Assembly (NCBI GenBank): GCA_944325195.1
Contig: CALUZB010000007.1
Span: 1 to 60,019 of the forward strand
Direction of reading: 5' to 3'
DNA: 60,019 nucleotides
From: an uncultured Desulfovibrionaceae bacterium
GTDB taxonomy: Bacteria > Desulfobacterota > Desulfovibrionia > Desulfovibrionales > Desulfovibrionaceae
Below are positions 54,881 to 60,019 of this stretch, piece by piece. Under the pieces are notes generated by a model. The model was not told the origin of the DNA. It ran no database searches and saw only the letters and a list, made by a program, of their open reading frames with translations. Positions within the stretch are counted from its first letter, which is position 1. Every line of letters starts with the position of its first letter. The position numbers and the translations under genes are program-made.

Positions 54881-55768
54881 ATGGAAATAAGTGGTGGTTT
54901 TTCAGGAAAATCCCGCTTCCGCGCGCTTAAGCAGGCGGGAATGTTCTCCGTTTTACGTTTGGCCGCATTGATTAATATTCTCGCTTTGCTGATTGTTTGC
55001 GGCTTTTTGTTGTATAACGGCCTGCCCGCAATAACTTGGGAGTTTTTAACGGATTCCCCCCGCAACTCCATGACTGCCGGTGGAATCTGGCCCTGCATTG
55101 TGGGGACGGTTTATCTGGCCTTAGGCGCTCTGGCTGTGGCCTTCCCTCTGGGGGTTGCCTCTGCGGTATATTTAAATGAATATGCCGGCGGCTCTCGTCT
55201 GTCTCGTTATGTGCGACTTGGCGTCAATAATCTGGCGGGAGTGCCTTCCATTGTATTCGGGCTGTTCGGCATGAGCTTTTTTGTCATTACCTGTAATTTG
55301 GGCATTTCCTTGTTGGCGGGCATATTGACTCTGGCGGTACTCAGCCTGCCGGTAATCATCAGCACGGCGGAAGAAGCCCTGCGTCAGGTGCCTGTAAATT
55401 TACGGGAAGCCTCTTTTGCTTTGGGCGCAACTCAAAGCCAGACCATTGTCGGAGTGGTGCTTCCGGCGGCTTTCCCGGGAATGCTCACTGGGGCAATTTT
55501 AGGCTTGGCCCGCGCCGCCGGGGAAACAGCGGTAATTATGTTTACGGCGGTAGTATTTTTCTCCCCCCAACCGGTTGATTCTTTGCTCAGACCGGTTATG
55601 GCCTTGCCATATCATATGTATGTGCTTGCCACTTCAGGCACGGATATCGACAAGACCATGCCTTTGCAATACGGCACTGCACTGGTGCTTTTGGTGCTGG
55701 TGATGGGAATGAACTTGGGGGCAATTATTTTGCGTGATCGTCTGCAACGCAAGCGGGGCGGTATTTAG
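54881..55768 (+). CDS. pstA: phosphate ABC transporter permease
   Basis: 295 residues from the ATG at 54881, which has GGTGGAAG upstream; an in-frame GTG at 54872 would add three residues. It has six membrane helices. Typical segments are FLTDSPRNSMTAGGIWPCI, the LGVASAVYLNEYAGG stretch and the EAA loop LREASFALGATQSQTIVGVV. It partners PstC and the PstB ATPase encoded on the other strand. A 14-bp perfect hairpin follows 95 bp after the stop. Confidence 0.96.
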   Translation: MEISGGFSGKSRFRALKQAGMFSVLRLAALINILALLIVCGFLLYNGLPAITWEFLTDSPRNSMTAGGIWPCIVGTVYLALGALAVAFPLGVASAVYLNEYAGGSRLSRYVRLGVNNLAGVPSIVFGLFGMSFFVITCNLGISLLAGILTLAVLSLPVIISTAEEALRQVPVNLREASFALGATQSQTIVGVVLPAAFPGMLTGAILGLARAAGETAVIMFTAVVFFSPQPVDSLLRPVMALPYHMYVLATSGTDIDKTMPLQYGTALVLLVLVMGMNLGAIILRDRLQRKRGGI

Positions 55769-55862
55769 AAGAGATCAACTTGACGAGTTTATAATCTCAA
55801 AATTAAGACATGCCACTTCAGCATTTCCCATGCGAATAAATGCGCTGATGTCTTCGCAGCTG

Positions 55863-55896
55863 TACAGCAGGCAAACGCTAGAGTTTGCCTGCTGTA
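55863..55896. terminator. perfect hairpin between convergent pstA and aldehyde dehydrogenase genes
   Basis: TACAGCAGGCAAAC and GTTTGCCTGCTGTA form a 14-bp stem around GCTAGA. No T-run is present on either side, so it could be a bidirectional Rho-assisted terminator or 3' stabiliser. Confidence 0.6.
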
Positions 55897-55982
55897 TCAA
55901 TCCTGAAACGCCAGCAACCAACTTCCTGCAGCCAATATCCGTACGAAGTAAAGTTGTTTAATAGCCAGGGGCTTGCAGTCCG

Positions 55983-57485
55983 TCAATTTTCAATATTCAT
56001 GAAGATGGTTTTAGTTTCCACATATTGAGAATGTGACTCACGGCCTTTATCCTTACCGCCGAAACCGGATTGTTTATACCCGCCAAACGGAGTGCTGTCA
56101 TCGCCTTCACAGTAAACATTGACTGATATTGTGCCTGCGCGCAAGGCCTTGGCGCAGCGGTGAGCCAGTGCCAGGTTGTTGGTGAATAAGGTGGCTTGCA
56201 AGCCGTAGTTTGTGTCATTGGCAAGGGCAATGGCTTCTTCGTTGCTGCTTACGGCCATAATTGACGTAACCGGCCCGAATATTTCTTCGCGGGCGATGGT
56301 CTGCGTTGAGGTTACTTCGCCGAAAACAGTAGGCTCAATGAACAGACCTTGCCCGATGTGCAGAGGTTGCCCCCCTGTGAGCACTTGCGCGCCTTCAGCT
56401 TTGCCTTTTTCAATATAGTTCAGCACCGTGTCGTATTGGGTCTTATTTACCAGCGCGCCCAAGGAATTTGCCGGATCCAGGGGGTTGCCGGTTTTCCAGG
56501 TGGACAGTTCGGCGAGAAAGGCCTCGGTAAAGGCGTCTTTGCTTTTTTCCGGCACGATAATTCTTGAGTTCTGGGTACAGTTCTCGCCCATATTCCAAAA
56601 AGCCGCGCTGACTGCCTGCTGTGCGACGTAAGCAAAGTCTGTGATGTCATCAAGAATGACAAACGGACTTTTTCCACCCAATTCCAGGACAATGCGTTTC
56701 AGGTTGCTGCGCGCCGAGTATTCCAGGAACTTTCTTCCCACTTCTGTGGATCCGGTAAACGAGAGCACATCCACGTCAGGGTGCAGGCCCAAGGCTTCTC
56801 CCACTTCAGGCCCGGGGCCGGGCAGTACTGCAAGCGCGCCTTCCGGAATGCCCGCTTCTGCTGCAAGCTCCGCCAGTTTCAGCGCGGTGAGCGAAGTTGC
56901 GCTGGCAGGCTTGATGATTACACTGTTCCCTTCAGACAGGGCGGGTCCGAGTTTCCAGGCCATCATCAGCAGCGGGAAATTCCAGGGCAGCACGCACGCC
57001 ACAACGCCGGCCGGCTCTTTTACAATCATCCCCACAGCGGAGTCTCCGGATGGTGAAATAGAGCCGTAGCTTTTATCGGCATATTCCGCATGCCATTCCA
57101 GACAGGCAATGGACCCGGGTACATCTCCGGTCAGGCAGGCGCGCAATGGTTTGCCGCTGTCTATGGACTCCAGTACGGCCAGTTCAATCAGGTGTTCCCG
57201 GAGCAAGGCTGTGAATGCCAGAATTATTTCCTTTCGTTCAGAAGGATGTTTTTTTGACCAGACGCCGTTTTCAAAGGTGCGGCGGGCAATTTTAACGGCC
57301 CTGTCCACATCTTCCCGCCCACAGGAAGCGAGTTCGGCGATAACACTTCCTGTAGCCGGATTTATTGAACGCATTGTTCTGCCTGAGGCGGCGGCTGTAA
57401 ATTCCCCGTCGATAAAAGCCTGAGTCGGATAGCTGAGTCTTTTTGCTATTGCTTCATATTCTTTAACGCTTAAAAAATCCGACAT
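55983..57485 (-). CDS. NAD(P)-dependent aldehyde dehydrogenase
   Basis: 500 residues, ALDH superfamily. LPWNFPLLMMAWKLGPALSE near the cofactor site, FTGSTEVGRKFLEYSA (Rossmann turn), the catalytic Glu in VLELGGKSPFV and the catalytic Cys in WNMGENCTQNSR are all present. The overall pattern resembles gamma-glutamyl-aminobutyraldehyde or betaine aldehyde dehydrogenases (PuuC/BetB), but specificity is uncertain. It is monocistronic, convergent with pstA. Confidence 0.94.
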   Translation of the reverse strand: MSDFLSVKEYEAIAKRLSYPTQAFIDGEFTAAASGRTMRSINPATGSVIAELASCGREDVDRAVKIARRTFENGVWSKKHPSERKEIILAFTALLREHLIELAVLESIDSGKPLRACLTGDVPGSIACLEWHAEYADKSYGSISPSGDSAVGMIVKEPAGVVACVLPWNFPLLMMAWKLGPALSEGNSVIIKPASATSLTALKLAELAAEAGIPEGALAVLPGPGPEVGEALGLHPDVDVLSFTGSTEVGRKFLEYSARSNLKRIVLELGGKSPFVILDDITDFAYVAQQAVSAAFWNMGENCTQNSRIIVPEKSKDAFTEAFLAELSTWKTGNPLDPANSLGALVNKTQYDTVLNYIEKGKAEGAQVLTGGQPLHIGQGLFIEPTVFGEVTSTQTIAREEIFGPVTSIMAVSSNEEAIALANDTNYGLQATLFTNNLALAHRCAKALRAGTISVNVYCEGDDSTPFGGYKQSGFGGKDKGRESHSQYVETKTIFMNIEN

Positions 57486-57587
57486 GATTATCTCCGTATC
57501 GCTAAGTTATTTTTAGAGCATGTAACTTTTGGGCTGTCCCGGCTGATGTTGGACTGTTTAACCCAATAAGCCAGTTGTGCTGAAGTC

Positions 57588-59582
57588 TTATGAGTTCAGC
57601 ATACTCATGAGATCTGTAAGCCTGTTCCCATCATATTCCCAATATTGTGCCCCCTGATAAACCCCGGATGGGTTTACAACTCCCCGTCTGGTCTGGATTT
57701 CCCTTGTAAGCGGAGACAGGTGCCATTTTCTGCCTTCAAATTCCACTTCGCAGTCATTAATCACATGCGCCGTGACTGACTGATCGGCTATAAAATTAAT
57801 ATCAAGCCCTATAAGTTGTAATTTTTCGAAAGACATCCTGTTGCGCTCTTTGGTTATAGAAAAATTGTTGGTTTTTCTTATATTGTCCGGAATTGGAAGA
57901 ACGTTGGTCAGGATATACTGTATGATCCAGTCGGAGCGGCGTTTGATAGTATTCCCGTTCCACACGTTGCAATCCGTGATCCTGGTTTTTGCTATCTGGA
58001 GGCCTGCTTTATTTTCATATACCTCTTTCTTCTCCAGGAAAGATTTTTGGCCGAGTTCCTGGTTATGGCGTATAAGCGTGAGGTTACCAATAGTGTTGAC
58101 AGACTCCCGATGGATATTTTCGCAGTCGTTGCCAAGCGCCTCTTTCCATTCATCATTCAATGTTTGGGGCATGACGTGCTCAATATGAAGAAGTCTGTCT
58201 TCCAGGTCAGGCCGGCTTTTCGTGATTTTTTCTTCAACAAGAGCTAAATAGAATTTACAGAACCGGAAATTATAAAAATTCATTGTTTCAAGATGTCGTG
58301 CAATTTCCGTATCATTCGGCAGGCGGAGATTGGCCTCCTGGCTGGACAGGATTTCAAACATCTTCCGTTTTTTATCAGGGGCGTTCACTATGTCATCCGC
58401 TTTTCCGGCCAGTGTGGGAAAAATTCTGTTCTCGCCTTGTGCCATACCAAGGAGCCTTCTTCTGAGGCAGTAGATACGAAACGCGTCGAGTACATCCGCA
58501 AGGTCGTCATCCGATAACGCCCCTTCTTTCCAACGGATAAGAAGCGAAAGCAGAAAGGAATAAGCCGTTGTGACCTGCAGGCGTTGGATGTCTGAAAGTT
58601 GATAGTCGATACCGGTACACCCGGTTTTCCCTTCCGGAAGGAGATATTTATAAAGAGCTGAATATTCTGAAATCTTGTTAAGAATTGCGGGAGAATCAAG
58701 GTGTGAAAAGAGCTTTTTGAAAATCCCGTACAGTTCTTTATAATTGGCCTCAGAAGCTTTTTTGTATGAGGTTTTACTGTGAAGTTGCATGAAGTCGCGG
58801 ACAAAATTCGACACATTACCGGCGACAGCCCTTTCGATGGGGAGCCAGCAATTGTGGTATAGAGCTTCCTGCTTATCTGAACTCATGCCCAACATAAGGT
58901 AATTGCGTACGAGATCCGCAAGTGAAAGCGGTTTTCCAAGGGAATTCATCGACTCAAAAATATCCTGCGGATTTTCCCAGGGGTTTTTTGAAGGCTGGAG
59001 CTCAATGGTAATCACTCTGAACTCATCAAGCCCTTTGTTGAGTAAGGTCGTTATATCGCCACCGTCGTCCCTGTATTTTAAGAGCTTGTTATAGAAGAAC
59101 TGATAATTGCGGTATACAGCGGAGTTCTTCTCCTTACCGGATAAATCTTCACCCAGCACGACAGCCTTGTAGGCATGCCAGTCCGTCTCCACCTGCTTCA
59201 GTTTAATTTTGTACTCGCTTTCCTCGGATGCGTTGTTATTTTTAAGATACCTACTGTTTATAAAATCTTTGAGCTTATCGTCGCTTATCACGTCCCGGAA
59301 TGCGGCAAGGAAAAGCATTGTGGTCGTTATCCTCTGCTGCCCGTCTATCAAAACAAGTTTGTGCGGTTGCCCGAATACAGGTTCATTCTGAAAATATATG
59401 ACAGTTCCGAAGAAGTGCCCTGCCTCCCCTTTTTGATTATTGCCTTTGGTCTTTTTGATATCGTCCAGAAATACTTTGCACTGCTCATCTGTCCATTCGT
59501 AATTTCTCTGATAGGGTGGAATGAAAAAAGTAACATCGTGATTAGACAACATTTCAAGCAACTTTTTTTCCTGTGACAACAT
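57588..59582 (-). CDS. GmrSD-type (DUF262 plus DUF1524) type IV restriction protein with extra C-terminal domain
   Basis: 664 residues. The N-terminal DUF262 (GmrS/ParB-like) domain shows FFIPPYQRNYEWTDEQ near 18-33 and LVLIDGQQRITTTMLF near 75-90, the DGQQR nucleotide-binding signature. A helical middle region leads to a DUF1524 HNH nuclease (GmrD) with HIEHVMPQTLNDEWKEAL and SVNTIGNLTLIRHNQELG near 467-515, the HxxP and N residues intact. Beyond about 575 there is an extra domain ending in PSGVYQGAQYWEYDG. In characterised members such proteins cut phage DNA carrying modified cytosine, such as glucosylated hydroxymethylcytosine. It is a stand-alone gene on the minus strand, 102 bp upstream of the aldehyde dehydrogenase gene. 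Defence islands are typical hosts of such genes. Confidence 0.9.
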   Translation of the reverse strand: MLSQEKKLLEMLSNHDVTFFIPPYQRNYEWTDEQCKVFLDDIKKTKGNNQKGEAGHFFGTVIYFQNEPVFGQPHKLVLIDGQQRITTTMLFLAAFRDVISDDKLKDFINSRYLKNNNASEESEYKIKLKQVETDWHAYKAVVLGEDLSGKEKNSAVYRNYQFFYNKLLKYRDDGGDITTLLNKGLDEFRVITIELQPSKNPWENPQDIFESMNSLGKPLSLADLVRNYLMLGMSSDKQEALYHNCWLPIERAVAGNVSNFVRDFMQLHSKTSYKKASEANYKELYGIFKKLFSHLDSPAILNKISEYSALYKYLLPEGKTGCTGIDYQLSDIQRLQVTTAYSFLLSLLIRWKEGALSDDDLADVLDAFRIYCLRRRLLGMAQGENRIFPTLAGKADDIVNAPDKKRKMFEILSSQEANLRLPNDTEIARHLETMNFYNFRFCKFYLALVEEKITKSRPDLEDRLLHIEHVMPQTLNDEWKEALGNDCENIHRESVNTIGNLTLIRHNQELGQKSFLEKKEVYENKAGLQIAKTRITDCNVWNGNTIKRRSDWIIQYILTNVLPIPDNIRKTNNFSITKERNRMSFEKLQLIGLDINFIADQSVTAHVINDCEVEFEGRKWHLSPLTREIQTRRGVVNPSGVYQGAQYWEYDGNRLTDLMSMLNS

Positions 59583-59881
59583 CCCGTCTCTCCCTGAACG
59601 AATTAAAGATAAGATTTAACGGTCAGACGCGGCTGATTTGAGTTAAATGGAAGATAGCGTCTTTTAAGGCAGAGAGCAATATACGGGTTAACCCGGCAAT
59701 TTTCATCATAGGTACATATCCTACAATTCATTCTGCCGTCTTTTGGGTTGCTGTCGGCGGAGGTTTTCCCGATAGCGGAAATCTCAGGCGCACTGCATGA
59801 GCAGTTTGAAGCAGCGCAGCAGGCATTATCATATCAGAAGTTTAAATGCCGCAACGCCCCCTTTTGTGGTCATTCACCGAT
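59583..59881. other. intergenic region upstream of the GmrSD-type gene
   Basis: 299 bp between two minus-strand genes. It should carry the promoter of the restriction gene. No repeat, RNA or ORF stood out. Confidence 0.4.
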
Positions 59882-60019
59882 TTAATCGGGGTAGTCATCC
59901 CATAAATGCATTTCGCTCAGGCAGTTCTGATAATGCTTGAGAATATTGCTCAGTCTGAACTCCAGAGAGAACTCACCACGTTTTCGCAAGCCTTCCGCCC
60001 CCAGGGCCAGCCGTTTCTC
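59882..60019 (-). CDS. C-terminal end of a probable glycosyltransferase (cut by window edge)
   Basis: An open minus-strand frame runs from the window edge to a TAA at 59882, giving 45 residues. The segment LALGAEGLRKRGEFSL followed by EFRLSNILKHYQNCL resembles the closing helix of GT-B group 1 glycosyltransferases (typical GxxxRxRxxFSxxxM pattern). With so little sequence this identification is tentative. Confidence 0.5.
   Translation of the reverse strand, partial: EKRLALGAEGLRKRGEFSLEFRLSNILKHYQNCLSEMHLWDDYPD

Overview
The window is about 60 kb of a Gram-negative chromosome of moderate GC content. It carries an RND efflux pair, a periplasmic acid phosphatase, a lipoprotein signal, and HypF. 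Several features point to a Desulfovibrio-like member of the Desulfovibrionales (Desulfobacterota): a PHP-domain/UvrD helicase fusion, an XRE-cupin regulator paired with an acyl-CoA ligase, a long threonine synthase, and a tRNA-tuf-rpmG-tRNATrp-secE-nusG order. This placement is inference from gene content; there is no rRNA to confirm it. I saw no CRISPR array, insertion sequence or intact prophage.

Layout. 1-7 kb: truncated oligopeptide-type ABC permease (-), EndoQ-like PHP/UvrD helicase ending in a clamp-binding motif, an acidic repeat protein, a 59-residue protein, tRNA-Val and tRNA-Asp. 7-12 kb: small membrane protein, pyridoxal kinase family, murI, and an ogt-nfo repair operon. 11.4-17.1 kb: a LysR regulator divergent from an AcrAB-type RND pump. 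17.1-17.4 kb: a rod-like candidate non-coding RNA with its own terminator. 17.5-24.9 kb: MFS exporter, histidine acid phosphatase, ftsY, acyl-CoA ligase and XRE-cupin regulator. 25-33 kb: membrane protein with a phage MuF-type domain, hypF, yqaA-like gene, arginase-family gene, 72-residue protein, SotB-like exporter and an HD-GYP response regulator.

33.3-39 kb is the translation/transcription cluster: tRNA Thr-Tyr-Gly-Thr, tuf, rpmG, tRNA-Trp, secE, nusG, rplK, rplA, an L10 leader, rplJ and rplL. It closes with a strong intrinsic terminator, and rpoBC, the usual next genes, are missing. 39-48.7 kb: MFS transporter, thrC, bifunctional (p)ppGpp synthetase/hydrolase, serS, purT (preceded by three tandem hairpins) and a secreted protein.

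48.9-55.8 kb is a phosphate regulon split into two divergent units: phoB-phoR-pstB-phoU leftward and pstS-pstC-pstA rightward. The shared control region holds seven contiguous 11-bp repeats that look like a PhoB-binding array. 56-60 kb: an aldehyde dehydrogenase, a fused GmrSD-type (DUF262/DUF1524) type IV restriction protein, and the C-terminal end of a probable glycosyltransferase cut by the window edge.

The observations most worth a second look are the PHP/UvrD fusion with a terminal QLSLF motif, the structured RNA at 17.2 kb, the MuF-domain membrane protein, the acidic repeat protein, the PhoB array, and the rplL/rpoBC break.
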